Positions 22,101 through 34,895 of a DNA stretch of 64,000 bases are shown here, in pieces. The position numbers and the translations under genes were made by a program. This DNA is from Oikopleura dioica (taxonomy: Eukaryota > Chordata > Appendicularia > Copelata > Oikopleuridae), in the NCBI GenBank assembly GCA_907165135.1, contig OU015566.1, positions 7,796,157 to 7,860,156 on the forward strand, read 5' to 3'. The stretch's first letter is position 1; each line of letters starts with the position of its first letter. Under the pieces are notes generated by a model that did no database searches, had not been told where the DNA came from, and saw nothing but the letters and a program-made list of their open reading frames with translations.

Positions 22101-25100
22101 GAAAGTTCTTGCATGATTGAAATAATGGAGGACAAGATGGAAATCGAAGGCCTTGGAAAAGCTGATCTCGACCGAATCTGTACAATTGACTGGTCAGAAG
22201 AGGTCAGTCCGCTGCCATCAGCGAGTGCATCATCTGCGTCATCGAATGCGACAACACCTGTGGACTCAAATCCTTTGAGCGGAGCTTCACCAACATCTGT
22301 GCTTCAAGACGAAGTTGGATCGTTGAATATCGGCTCTCCTTCCGAGCAAAATCGACCACTCAAACGACGATCTCCTGATCCACAAGACGCTCAAAGAATA
22401 GAGCAGCTAATGAAGAAAGATAAGACGATGAAGATTCGAAAGATGATCAAAGACGTCCCATACGAAGCTGCCCAGAATCTCGGCGTCAAGCTCTCAACCC
22501 TGTTCCAGCTCCTGGTCAAGTTTGCCACAGCGCCAGCTCGGAGTAACCGCCGAAATCCAAACAAAATTCCACCGTCCACTTCTGCGCGAATGATTGCCAG
22601 CGAACTGATAAAACATATCACTGATACACTTGTTTGGAAGCCGCCGATTCAAGTTTCATCAACAAAATTCCGTCTTTTCTTTGGTCGATCCGCTACGCAG
22701 CTTCTCAGCGCGTTGCTCCTTGATGAATGCAAAGTTCCTTACATGCTGATGCTCCAGCATTTGGATTGTGTCGATGGCTTGCGAAAGATGGAAAGCGCAC
22801 TGTATTCCTCGATCGAAGATGCAGCTGGCGAAAGTCTTGAAAGCCTTCTTGAAAAAGAAACTCTCCCAAGAGGGGTCGGTGAACATCTTTCCGAGTGGCT
22901 TACTCTCATTGAAAAGCTTGTGGACACTCGAAAATACGATCAGAAACCAACTGATCGAACGTATGTCGATATGCCTGAGAACTACGCGCCATATCATGTT
23001 CCGTTCAAACGAGCCAGCTTCCTAGCTCATGCTCACACGATCGCTTTCCGCGCGATCAAGTTGCTCTGGGGCAAAAAGTGCTTGACAAACTTTGGAACGA
23101 AGAAAGAGTCATCCCGACTTTTGGAAAATATTCTCACAGTCTTGCGACACATCATCAAGTCGGAAGACTTCATCGATGAAGCTCTTACAGTTGAGCGAGA
23201 GTCTAGCGAAATCAATGCAAGCAATCGTAACAAGTCGATTCATGCATACTTTTTGAACGAAACAGAAGCTGACTGCAAGAAACATAACGGATTTAATCCG
23301 AGATTCAGCAAGATCATTCAGCAACTTGTAGCTGGTGAACAACTTGATGCAATTTTCGAAGAATTCAAGTGGTTGGAACCGAAAGAGTTCATCGATCGTC
23401 TGTACAGAAACCAGGACGGCTCATCAGAAAATCGTGATTTGGGAGAAGGAGGATCAAGAAGGCCAGCATCGAACGCGATGGTCGACGCTTTGTCACTTCT
23501 TAGTCAAGAAAGACAGTCGCAAAGCCGAGCAAGTACAGTTCGAGAAGCTACGAACAGATTGGACACCCTGCGAAGCAACTTAGAACGAATTCGGACCGAT
23601 CTGGAAAATTCGGCAAATCGAGACAATGATCATGCAACGCTGTTGGCTAATAATGTGGAAACACTCGTAAGCATGGGATACAGTGATGATCTTGCTCGTC
23701 GAGCACTTGCTCAAACGAGAAATAATCTTACAGAAGCGATTGAATTCTGTTTGTCTGCACCCGCAGATGAAGATGACGAGCTAGCGATGGCGATTCGACT
23801 GAGTCTTGGCGAGCCCACGCGTGATCCAGACTTGCCTGCCTTGGAATATGCTTCCTCGGAAGAAGAACCGCCAGTCAATTTAGTTGAGCCTTCTCCTCCT
23901 CGAGAGCTTACTTCGTTTGATAAGTTGAAAAAACTAAATAGTGAAAACGTCGCACGATTTGCTGCACTCTTGGCTTGTGGAGACTACATGCAATCTTTGG
24001 AAAGAAAAGACTCGCCCTACATCGAGCCTGCCGAAGTGCGAGCTTTCTCGGAAAATATGACAAGCGGCTGCTTCCAAATGCTCGAAGATGATCCAAAAGC
24101 GGTTTATTCTGTTTCTGATCTCTTGATCGCCACCATGCGTCGAAGCGACAAGTCGTGGACTCAGCAAGCAATCACAGACATAGTTTCAAAGATCAACCTC
24201 ACGGCCAAGGATGTGCTGGAAAAGCAAAACTGCGTTCAAAAGACGGTTGAAAAATCATCTGATCCAGGGCTGGCAAATTAGGGTCCTAACAGCCGCACTA
24301 CCGAAAAATTGTTAGGGTTCTAACTCAAAATTAGTGCGAATTAGTGCGGCATCCCCGTCCTACCCGTCCTATTTTTTTCCTTGATATTTTTTCGTCTATT
24401 AGGACTGAATCGCCGCCCTAACCGTACTAATTATGAGGCTCTTTTTCATCATCCAATCGGCGCGCGCTTACCACCAGGCGCGGAGGACAAATTGGTGGAA
24501 GATTGAAAAAAGAATGGAGCTGATTGGATGAGAAAAACGAATGACCCGCCATGATTGGCGCACCAATAAGCGCGCGCCTCTTTTAGGACGATTTTAGTGC
24601 GGCTTTTTCCAACTCGTACTAATCGCACTAAAAAGTTATAAAATGAGAGTTAGGGTTCTAACAATAGGGTTCTAACTCAAATTAGTGCGGCTGGCGGGAC
24701 CCTAATTTGCCAGCCCTGATCTGATCCAAATTTTTCGAAGGGTCTGCTGACATCGCTCAGGGACAGTGGTTTCGATCCAGGCCAGTTGCGAAAAGCCTCG
24801 CAAGATCTTTCAACAGGCCTGTTGCTTCTTACTTTATTGTTTGATGAAGCAAAGATGAACTGTGCTAAAGCAATCGATGATAACAAGCTTATGGACACGA
24901 TTGTCGAGCTTTTAACGATGGCAAAAGGCCTTATCGATGGAGTGTGCCAGGAGGAAGTTCCAAAATGGGTCTCCTCTAGTCTTCTTCTTGCCGATCTTTA
25001 TCAAAAGATCTCTCTTGCTGATGAGCGCCGTAAACAACTGGACCTGATCTACTCCAATCAAAAAATCGTATGGAAGTACTACGAAGAACGGGAGAAACGA

Positions 25101-28100
25101 TGGAAGGCGTACACTGACGATGAAAATAACAAGATCACGAAGGCGTACGAAAAAGGCGATACTTCCTGCAGACTTATTGGAAGGCGAAAGTATTTCATTT
25201 GCTTTAGTCGAATGATTCAACAAAGCGATGAGACTCCAAGTAAGAAACCAATCATGCGCTTCTACAGCGGTGCAAAAAAGGATGATAAAGCGATGGATGC
25301 ATCACCAAAAGCCACCCTTGAAGCTCTTGCTCAAGATAGTGTGAAACTGACTGACGATCAGGCGCAGCATCTTATTGATTGCTGTGTGGCACTCTGTACA
25401 AGACAAAATACCGATTCAGACACTATCCATTCAAGTCTTCGAATTATTCTCCGAGTGACAAAGAAGCACTCTTTGGCTCTTTTCTTTGCCGAACGAGGAG
25501 GCCTTGAAATGATGTTCAAACTGAATCAAAATCAAGGCTTCTCAGGATTCTACTCTATCGCTTCTCTGCTAATTCGGCACTTGCTGGAGTCGCCAGCGAT
25601 CCTGAAAGCTTGCTTCCGAAAGACAGTCGCTCTTTTCGCTACAACCAGCAGTGCCCAAGCAAGTCTTGGCGTGCATGATCGCGCAACTTCTTCACGAAGT
25701 TCTCACCGAGAAATAAATTTGATGCTTCGTCAGCTGAGTCCGGTTGCTTGTAGAAATCCGGACCTCTTTATCGAAGTTGTCCAAAAGCAACTGAAGATCA
25801 ATATTCGAAATTATCATGGCGGAAAAGACATTTCAAACGTCAGTGCAGATACTGCTCGAGACGCATTCTTGAATAGCAAAGACAACGAGAAAGAAAACAT
25901 TAAGAAAAATCCAGCGCCGGAGCTCACGAACATTCTCCAATTTCTCATAAACAAACTAGGCACTTTTTCGGAAGAGAAGGACAAGGAAATGGAAGATGAG
26001 CCACAACAACAGCCAAAACCACAGCCGCTGCTATCCCAAAGTTTGCTTTTGCGAATTCTTGCTGAAGTCATCAGCTCATATCCAGCTTGTGCTAGTGCTC
26101 TCTGCAAACTGAAAATTGCTTGCGTCGATTCAAATCTAATGGAGTTCATCATTGACAAGCTTTTACTTCACAAAGGAGAAACGACCCCAGATAATCTTTG
26201 TCTGAATCTTCTCGCTTGCTTCGCAGCCTGTGACCATGCGAAAGTCAAGAACACTTTTATCGCAGAATTGAAGAATGGCCTTGCTAGAATTGTAAAGCAG
26301 CCCGAATCGTCGCAAAAGCACCATCATCTTCGCGCGATTGTAGAGTTGGTCCTCGTTGCTATCAAGCGAAACAGCCCTCCTCAAAAGGATGACTCTTTGC
26401 GTGGTATCAGAAGTATCCCCGACAAAGATATTAACTCGCTCTCTATAACTATGGTGAAGCGTGGGGTTGCACAAGATCTTGCCAGGACTATACATACCTT
26501 AGATCTTTCCAGTCCTCATCTTTCTGTCACGATAAACATCATCTTCAGGGCACTCGAAACGCTTTCTAAAGTCACAGGAATCGCCATCAATATCAAGAGT
26601 GATTCAAGCTCAAAGAAGTCTAAAAATGGAGTTGCAACTACTTCTGCTAATGCGAATGATCTTAGCCCAGCAGACAACAGTCCTCTTGGAGCACCATCAT
26701 CATCTCATGTTCTTGAAGACTTCCCGGAATTGATCGCGGCTGAGCGCGAAATGCGACAACAAGCCAATGAAGCTCTTATGAACATTATTGCTAACGAAGA
26801 GCGAATCCATGAGTCGAGAAGAAATCGGCAAATGCTTATTGATGCAATGCCACCTCCTTCAAATCCTGATCGCCGAGATGACAACGATCAAGGGTCAAAT
26901 ATGGAATACGAAGATGAGCAAAGTCAAGAAGAATCGGTCGAAGCTGAAAATGAAACTGAGCCTGAGGATCTACCTGAGCTCCAGGACCTCTATCAAGCCG
27001 ATGCTAATATGCACGATGATCACGATCATGGTGAAGAGGAGGATGAGGATGAAGACGGGGGTGAAGACGTTGATGACGATGAAGATGAAGACGACGATGA
27101 TGATGATGAAGATCGGGGTGACGGTCGCAACTACACCGAGAATGATTACCTCCTTCCCGAAGGCGTCGGCATGGATCCACCAACTGAGGACATGGAAGAG
27201 GACATGAATCGCAGTGACGATGAAGAAGAAGACGATGACGACGACGAAGAGTCCATCGAGTTTCCTATTCCCGGCGAATCAGGTCACTATGAAGGCGAAA
27301 CCTACGAAATTCTTGATCCTTTTAATCACAGAGACATGATCCCCGGTATTGTTCCAATGGATCTTATGCCTCGTCGAGGACTTGAGCGTTTCATGGACCG
27401 GCCTACTATGGAGAATTTTAGCGATACTTTCGTTAACTCCTGGGGTCGCGGGCGAGATCATATCCCCTTCGGTGGTCGATTCCGCCACAGAGCAATCCGC
27501 ACCCGAGGCGCAAGCTCAACGAGTAACCAGCCCCCACCGCCGGACAATTCATCTCGAAATCTTCTTCAGCCACTCAACCCAACTCATCCTCTTCTAAGCC
27601 GAGTCGGAACTGGAAGCAATTCAAGCGCAACTCAACGCAATTCCACGTCAAGTGCGCGCGACTACGTCTTGTCTTATTCAGGTCGAAACTGGGAAAGTTT
27701 AGGAAATCAGGTCTACCCATATTACTTCCATCGTCATCGACTTCGACCGCAGAATATTTACAACAGCCCAGGAACCTTCTTTAGTCGTGATCTATCCAGA
27801 AGTGCTAACAACTCGCTACCATTTTCTAGTGCTCAAATGAACATAAATGATTTACTACCTGATCATATGGCAATCTCCAGATCGTCGCGACATTCCGATG
27901 AGAGACTCGGAGAAACGGAAGTAACATTCCCATCCGCGTTTTATCGATGGGCCGAAGAGGCGACAGTTCTCGACGGGGAAAGTATTCACAATGTTGTACT
28001 GATTGTAAGAAACGACATTATGCCAGTTCTTGAAGAGCGCTGTAAGAAAGATCTTGAGGAAGCCGAGAAAGCTCGTAAGATACGCGAAGAAGAGCGACAG

Positions 28101-31100
28101 AAAGCTGAAAAGAAAAAGAAAGAGGAGGCGGAGAAGAAAAACAAGAAGAATTGAAAAAGAAGGCTGCTGAAGAAGCAGAAGAAGCCGAAAAGAGAGCAAA
28201 AGAAGAGTCGGAAAATGCAGAAAAGCAAGATGAGCCGAAGACCGAGCCAGAAAATCCAACAGCGGAGCAGCAACCCAGTGCAACCGGGCCAAATCCAAAT
28301 GCATCATTCGCTGAGATTCTCAACTCTACTGGTGACCTCGCTAATCTGGACACAAGTGCTGGTGATATTCCTCAAGAATTCACTGAAGCTATCCAGGCTG
28401 CCTCCCAAGAAGCAGCTGCTTCTCAGGGGGCAACTTCTCAAAGTAACACTGCTCCCGCTGAAACTGATGCTACGTCCCAACCAGTCGATATTGCACCAAC
28501 AACTGCTGTTTCAGCTCCGGAGACACGATCAATCAACCCCTGGCAGGAAATGGATCCCGCTATCCTCAACGAATTGCCCGAAGAAGTTCGACGTGAAGTT
28601 TACGCAAGCGTTCTAGATAATGTCCGCCGAGAAACATCGACTGCAGTGGAGTCGACTACTCTTGATCCTATCAACGAAGAGTTCTTGAATGCTTTACCTG
28701 CAAATATTCGTCACGAAGTACAAGCTGCTCATGAGCGCGTCAACTCTGATCTGAGCGAAAGAGCCGCTCGTGTTGGAGCACAAGCGACAGCGCAGAGCTC
28801 CTCTGGGGCCACAGGTGGCGATGGTAATATCGAAGAGTGGATTCGAACACTACCTCAGGATCTCCGTCGAACCATTTTGACGGATATGGCCGAAGAAAAC
28901 GTCGCCGCGCTGCCTGAAGATCTTCAAACTGAAGCTCGTACTCTTCAACAGCGAACACTTCGAGGCATCAATGCGTTGGAAAGTTACCGTCGCAGAACTA
29001 TCCGTCCTTCTAATTTCACTGGCAGAGCGAATTACCTCGGTCGATATGAATCGCGCCGTGGTACTGATTCTGACACAAGATCAAGCGAGAAAAAGACCAT
29101 TCCTCATCTGTCACCAAAGTACATGATCGACGCCGAAAGTCTATCCTGCATCCTCGCAGTACTTTTTGTCAACGACAACGGAATCCAGCAGCGAAAGCTG
29201 CACATGATTCTCAAGAATTTCGCCATGCACGGGTCGACCTGTAACTGGCTCATCACTTCTCTGCTAGATATTATTCACAGAACGACCAACACCTCTTCAA
29301 ACGCCCAAGATAAGTCTTACATTGTGCCCAATTGGCTGAGCCTCAAGCTCGAAGCCTCCCTCGGCGCCCGCCATAGTGTCTTCCAAATCAAGAATGATCA
29401 GCTCGAGATCCACCCTCAAGCTGCCTCGTACATTTGCAGATCGGTTATCGAATCGCTCACTTACCTAGCCAAGTGGAATACCAAGTTCTTCAATGCTTCA
29501 CCATGCCACACTCAGTCAACGGTGCCTCCTTTCTGGGATTTATTGTTCAAGCTCGAGAAAGACAGTTCATCTGTAAGTCATCCTATCTTTATTCTTGTTC
29601 GTAACCAACTTTTGTAGAGCAATTTCGGAAAGAAAGCAGACCCTCAGTGCCAGCTACACACATCCGATAACGACGTTCAAGCCGTAAAATCCCTCGAGCA
29701 GCTGAACAAATCCGTCTTTGCCTCTCTTCTACGTATGCTCAATCACCCTGTTATCAACGAAAGCAAGTCTCTTCTTGATAAAACTCTCACGCTCATCTCA
29801 ATCGTTGCCATCGACCTTCCAGTCATCAATGGTGGCCAAGAAAAAATCTTCCAGAATGAAATTTCAAATTTGGTGAGTATTCTTGGTCGTGTTTCTTCAG
29901 AGGAAGGAACTCATGAATGCACCCAAATTTTGCTGGAATTGTCGCGATGCCACATCAGCTTTAGAATTCAAGTTCTGGACGAGCTTATCGCCGGTGCTTC
30001 AGTGTTCGGGAAGAAGCTCGAGGGACAACTCCGACAGCTTCTGACGGAGCTGAAAGCCAAAACAAAGGAAGAGCGCGAAGCAAGCAACAAAAACGAACTC
30101 ATAGTTCCAGCAATGCAGAAGCTTACCTCTAAAAACTCAATTCAAGGTAAATTTGTAACTCAAAAATATATCAATATCTCCCGTCCTAGCTTCATTCTTG
30201 CGTTTGCTCAAGATCATCGAAGAGCTTCGACGATCAGACTTTGGCAATAAATCTAGCGGATCTATGCGAGGAAGTCTCAACTGGCGAGAAAACGGCCAGC
30301 GAGGAAGTCGGTCAAGAGGGCGCGATGCATATTCTTGGCTTCACCGCGGCATGCAAAGTTCCCGTTTCCACTTTGATGAGACCCTGAATGATGTGATTCA
30401 CGGTATGTATACTCCGAATATGCTTAGAGGTTAGTCCAGGTATAATTTGAATTCAATATTATATCTCATTTATTAACATTTATCTCGATTTTTAATATTG
30501 ACTATTCAATATTCGTATCGAGCTTGATTGTGGGTGATTTTCCCGGCGCATGAGAGATGGAGTGTAATTCTCTTGATTTTGTAGCGGCCATCTCGCGGAA
30601 TCGCCCCGACACTGCCGAAACGATCATTGATGTTATGGAACGTCAACTTTCAGGGCGAGGAGGAATACAAGATGTTGGCGTTTTACTCCCACGTTTCATG
30701 CGAAGCGGTAGCGGCAGTGTGACTTTGCGCGATAATGAACCTCGAAGTGGTTCGGCTAGCGGAACTCAAAGGCCTTCTACGAACGATGCGGAGGAGAGTG
30801 CGAAGAATGCGAAATTGAAGCAGGCGAAGGAAGAAAGTGAAAAACTCAAGAAAGAAGCTGCATGCTTGAACGAGTATTTGGCGGACTTGCTCAACTTATC
30901 AGAATTGTGGCAAATTCTTTCTGACTCACTCGGTAACATCAAACATAAAACATTAGTTTCTTAAAATTTAGGTGAACTTGATGTCAACAAGGACAGCCAC
31001 ACATTCATGGTTCTCCAGCCAGCAGTCGAGGCATTCTTCATGGTCCATGCGACTTCAACGGAAACTGAATCTGAGAAGAAAGAGACGAAGCAAGAAATGC

Positions 31101-32820
31101 TCGCGCATATTGAAAAGATCGCGCCTCTTCCTGAATCTCCAGGGGAAGAGAAAGAGGATGAGTCGACTTCGGAGCAGAATAAGTACAAGAACTTGCCTCA
31201 AAATACTGTCAAGTTCTTGCAATTTGCTGAGAAACACAAGGTATGAAAAAATAATGAGCTAAGATTTTACTCAATCTTCAGGCGGTTCTCAATCAAATTC
31301 TTCGACAATCGAGTACTCAGCTGGTCGATGGACCATTTTCTGTTCTCACGAAGCATATTCGACTGTTGGACTTCGACATCAAGCGTCGCTACTTCCGAAA
31401 AGAACTTGACAAGATCAAGGAGAATACTCCCCGAGGCGACACTGCGATCCACGTCAATCGAGAGACAATCTTCGATGACTCATTCAGAGAGCTTCACAGA
31501 AAGAAGCCGGAAGATTGGAAGGGCAAGCTCTACATTGTGTTCAACAATGAAGAAGGGCAGGATGCTGGTGGCTTGTTGAGAGAATGGTACAATTGAAATA
31601 ATTTAACTTCTTTTAAATTTATTTAGGTTCCTGGTGATTTCAAGGCAGATGTTCAACCCGAACTACGCTCTATTCGCTCAAGCGGCTAACGACCGTGTAA
31701 CTTACAGAATCAACCCTTATTCTGATGTTAACCCAACTGACAAGCTGTAAGTGAATTCGAAAAGTACTCTCCCTTGACTTCATTCCTAGTTATTTCAACT
31801 TTGTTGGTCACGTGGTTGCAAAGGCGATTCTCGATAACAAGCTGCTCGAATGCTACTTCACCAGAGCATTCTACAAGCACATGTTGGGCGTTACAGTCAC
31901 ATACAAGGATATGGAAGCTGAAGATTTGGAACTTTACCGCTCGTTGCTGTTCCTTATCAACAATCCTGTTGCTGATCTTGGCTATGAGGTGATTCTTTCG
32001 ACTGATATTTCTTTTTAACAAATTCATAGATAACCTTTTCAATGGATTTCGAACGATTTGGAAAGACGGAAACGATTGACTTGAAGGAAAACGGCAGGAA
32101 CGTTCCTGTAACGGATGAGAACAAACTTGAATACGTACATCTTATTTGCCAGGAGAAGATGGTTGGTTCGGTGAAGAATCAGGTTAGAAAAGAGCATCCT
32201 GGTAATCGTTAACTCGGTTATTTTATAGCTGCGAGCGTTCTTGGAAGGATTTTACGATATCATCCCCCGCAGATTGATATCGATCTTCGACGAGCACGAA
32301 TTGGAACTGCTGATTTCTGGCCTTCCTACAATCGACATTGACGATTTGAAGGCCAACACGGAGTACCAAAAGTACAACGCGAACTCGCTTCAAATTCAGG
32401 TATGAATTATTCAATTAGTTGAGTCCCTAAACTCTGCTTTAGTGGTTCTGGCGCGCATTGAAGAGTTTCAACCAGGAGGAACGAGCCAAGTTCCTTCAAT
32501 TTGTTACTGGAACATCCAAGGTTCCGCTGCGTGGATTTGCCAATCTTGAAGGTAATCATCGCTTCTTTTATATTCATTTTTTACAATATTTGAAAAGGTA
32601 TGAACGGAACTCAAAAGTTCCAAATCCATCGAGACGAGCGGTCCACTTCACGACTTCCATGTGCGCACACATGTTTCAATCAACTTGACCTGCCAGTGTA
32701 CGAGACTTATGAAAAACTCCGTACCCAAATGCTAAAAGGTAGCTAATCTTTCCTACTTCAGACAGTAACAATCCATTTCTAGCTATTACAGAAAGTAGCG
32801 AAGGTTTTGGACTTGCGTAA
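19115..32820 (+). CDS. HUWE1: HECT E3 ubiquitin ligase HUWE1
   Basis: Giant ubiquitin ligase of about 3,600 residues. The N-terminus ([22 protein letters not shown]) matches human HUWE1 and continues through the DUF908/DUF913 armadillo-like region ([13 protein letters not shown]-type helices near 20200, [12 protein letters not shown] near 20870). Then come a UBA ([18 protein letters not shown], about 23650-23760), a UIM ([14 protein letters not shown]), a WWE (about 25040-25210), a Glu/Asp tract (about 26890-27260), UBM-type repeats ([32 protein letters not shown]) and a HECT domain (31270-32820). The catalytic Cys is in [12 protein letters not shown] (32672-32674), and the end SEGFGLA equals the human terminus. 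Two anomalies: a hAT-like MITE inside the exon at 24265-24718, and an apparent 1-nt frameshift near 28140-28154. The start is the ATG giving the conserved N-terminus. Confidence 0.96.
24257..24264 (+). repeat. Target site duplication, left copy (HUWE1 MITE)
   Basis: ATCTGATC, repeated exactly at 24719-24726 on the other side of the element. Confidence 0.9.
24265..24718. mobile_element. hAT-like MITE inside HUWE1 coding exon
   Basis: A 454-bp element with termini CAGGGCTGGCAAATTAGGGT and its reverse complement (22 bp perfect, then imperfect to about 36 bp), flanked by an 8-bp duplication. Internal copies of TTAGGGTTCTAAC form short palindromes like subterminal transposase-binding repeats. It encodes no protein. 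The host reading frame stops at TAG five codons into the element. Joining the flanks with one duplication restores [14 protein letters not shown] and then [14 protein letters not shown], which matches human RILLLTLLFEELK. Element plus duplication is 462 bp, a multiple of three. Confidence 0.92.
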
Positions 32821-32930
32821 GCACAAGCTGCTCGCTTCCTTCTCACCCTTTTCTTCACTCCCACCACGAGACAGAACCTTCTCATATCCTGCTAGCTTTT
32901 TGCATGTTCAACTCCTACAGATAACACACG

Positions 32931-32936
32931 AATAAA
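32931..32936 (+). terminator. Poly(A) signal AATAAA (HUWE1)
   Basis: AATAAA 110 bp after the HUWE1 stop; another AAATAAA lies a few bases on, near 32951. Confidence 0.5.
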
Positions 32937-33139
32937 CACAGTTATTATACAAATAAACTCAGCATTAGTTTCAACCATTCTTTTAACTTGAAAGTTTGAA
33001 ACTCATATAATAACCCCTATTTTACACCCATCCTGTCCCATCTGGAGCCCGATAATTGCATAAATTATGCTGCATAACTTTCTGCCATGATGCATAAATG
33101 CTTCATAAATCATCACAAATGCTTTCGGTTTATGTTTTT
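32937..33139. other. Convergent gap HUWE1 / small membrane protein
   Basis: Short AT-rich stretch between converging genes with repeated GCATAAAT-like words near 33057-33115. No coding frame. Confidence 0.35.
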
Positions 33140-33498
33140 TTATTCAGTAATGTTGCGATTTTTCATTGCAGCGAGGAGGTACTTGAATCCAGTTTTCATC
33201 AGTTTTTCTTGCATTTCGACTTCTTCAGTCAGATCCTAAGAATTCTTATTACATTTGTAATTGAAGGATTTTAATTTATTTTTCCCTGAAAAAAAAAAAT
33301 AAAAAAAAGAAGTCCTTTTCAAACGCTCCTGTTCATGAATGATTATGGACTTACGCAAACTCGCTGAAGAAGATGGAAGATGAGAACGCCAAAGAAGCCA
33401 ATGATGGCGCCAACGAAGAACATCAAGACCTGGTTAGTTCGGCTGTTGCGTTGGATCTTCTCCAAGATTTGATCTTCGTTAAAAGTTTGAATCTTCAT
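33140..33498 (-). CDS. Small single-pass membrane protein, unknown
   Basis: Two exons give about 80 residues. A polar N-terminus (MKIQTFNEDQILEKIQRNSR) leads to a hydrophobic segment (VLMFFVGAIIGFFGVLIFHL) and then, after a GT-AG intron, an amphipathic tail (DLTEEVEMQEKLMKTGFKYL) ending NRNITE. I do not recognise the family. A Gly-rich transmembrane helix flanked by helical segments would suit a small organelle or ER subunit, but that is a guess. The start at 33498 is the nearer ATG; one at 33543 would add 15 residues. Confidence 0.55.
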
Positions 33499-33847
33499 AG
33501 TTTTAAATAGAGTTTTACGATATGATTTTTGGCAGTCGATCATGTCATTGATGACCGGAGACTCTAATTATTGTTGCCGAGAAAATTCACTATCATAACG
33601 TAAAACTCTGTTTTTATTCAAAAATTCTCAAATTGATCGTCTGTTCTTTCCAAGATTCGCGACTTCTGTCGTCTGGCGTTCGTTTTCCGAAAATGTTAAA
33701 GTCTTCTAGAGCTGAGATCTTTTTTTCTCGAAATTTGTGTTTCATCTTTCTAGACCAGCTTTCTTTATTTGAAAAGACGCAAAATTGGTGGCAGTTCCAA
33801 ATTCTTGAAACTCAGAACTTGAACTCAACTTGAATTTTTCTAACGAA

Positions 33848-34488
33848 ATGGATGAGAAAGACAAAGCCCTGGTCGGTATCGTTCATCGCCGTCAGTCGAA
33901 GAAGCCTGAGCCCTTTCAGGTACGTTTCCCTCTCTTTTTACGAATTCTCCAAGATGACTACAAGCAGAAATATGACGTTAGAGTCTTACAGTAACACTTA
34001 TTTCAGGTAAAACATGCGCCTGTAAAAAAAAGAAAGCGCAAGTATCAGCGGAAGAGCTTAGCGAACCAAACTGAGCAGCAGCCTGCACCGATCCCGCCCC
34101 CGACTAAGATTATCGTAAGTATATGCACGGTAAATTTGAAAAAAAAATCCTTTAGAAGCGAACGAAGCCTGCTGCTCCCAAAAAAATCAAACCGGAGATA
34201 ATTGATCTCACGAAAGAAACACAACCATCAGAAAGAGCTCTGCGAATGGTAGTTAACGAGTTTCTGAACATGAAGACAGTGTGGAAGATGACAGTGGTTC
34301 ACGTAAGTTTTACGAAATTTATGAATCAAACTCAATCATCGTTTTAGCTGCGAATCCTCATCACAATGAGATACCCCGAACTCGACGAAAAGGAGGTGCA
34401 CTTCGACAAGCGGTGGAGAAAATGGGTCAAGGATGAACTCGAAGTTCGATTGAAGCGTTTCATTCCTCCTTCTGCTCATCAGGATTAA
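33848..34488 (+). CDS. Small basic, probably nuclear protein
   Basis: Four exons with canonical introns encode about 150 residues. The N-terminal half is very basic with nuclear-localisation-like runs (KKRKRKYQRK, KPAAPKKIKPE), followed by IDLTKE, which resembles a SUMO-interaction motif (I-D-L-T). The C-terminal half (ALRMVVNEFLNMKTVWKMTV through LRILITMRYPELDEKEVHFD to VKDELEVRLKRF) is a compact helical segment with a weak resemblance to a DEK C-terminal type fold. Family not established. A poly(A) signal AATAAA at 34516-34521 lies 28 bp after the stop. Confidence 0.65.
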
Positions 34489-34521
34489 ACTGACCATCGT
34501 TAGAACCACTGTCATAATAAA

Positions 34522-34870
34522 GGGCATCCGAAAAAAATCCTTGAAATTTGAAGTTGAGTCTCATCTTTCTGATTATTGAAGACTAGTCCAACGGAAGCTC
34601 ATAAAAGAGTTTTCAATTAGAAAAGTAACTTTGAGGAGTTACCAATAAAAACATTCGAAGCATAACGACTCGGAACTCCATAGTTTTTATGGCCTCATCA
34701 AATTTAGGTTGATAACTTATCGACCTAGATTTCGGCGGCGGCTCCAATCCAATTTTTCATAAGATTATCTCATTTACGATCTCCAGCTGGCGGCCAAAAT
34801 CGCCATAGCAATCGGTTACGAGATGGCGCTCGAAAAATGACCCTATAAAAAAACCTTTCTCATAAATCTT
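34522..34870. other. Intergenic upstream of ammonium transporter
   Basis: No coding frame; presumed promoter and 5' flank of the transporter gene. Confidence 0.35.
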
Positions 34871-34893
34871 CAACCTTCGAATCCTCAGTTGAG
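34871..34893 (+). promoter_or_regulatory. Acceptor-like site before ammonium transporter
   Basis: TTCGAATCCTCAG followed by TTGAG, 3-9 bp before the ATG at 34896. Either AG could accept a spliced leader. Confidence 0.4.
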
Positions 34894-34895
34894 AA

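Noticed and set aside
21225-23342. Several 65-130 codon ORFs antisense to HUWE1
   Set aside because: They are shadows of the conserved HUWE1 coding frame on the opposite strand.
24265-24718. Reading the HUWE1 MITE as an ordinary intron
   Set aside because: Exact excision has no GT-AG or GC-AG pair, and the ends are transposon termini with a target duplication, so I list it as a mobile element and leave splicing open.
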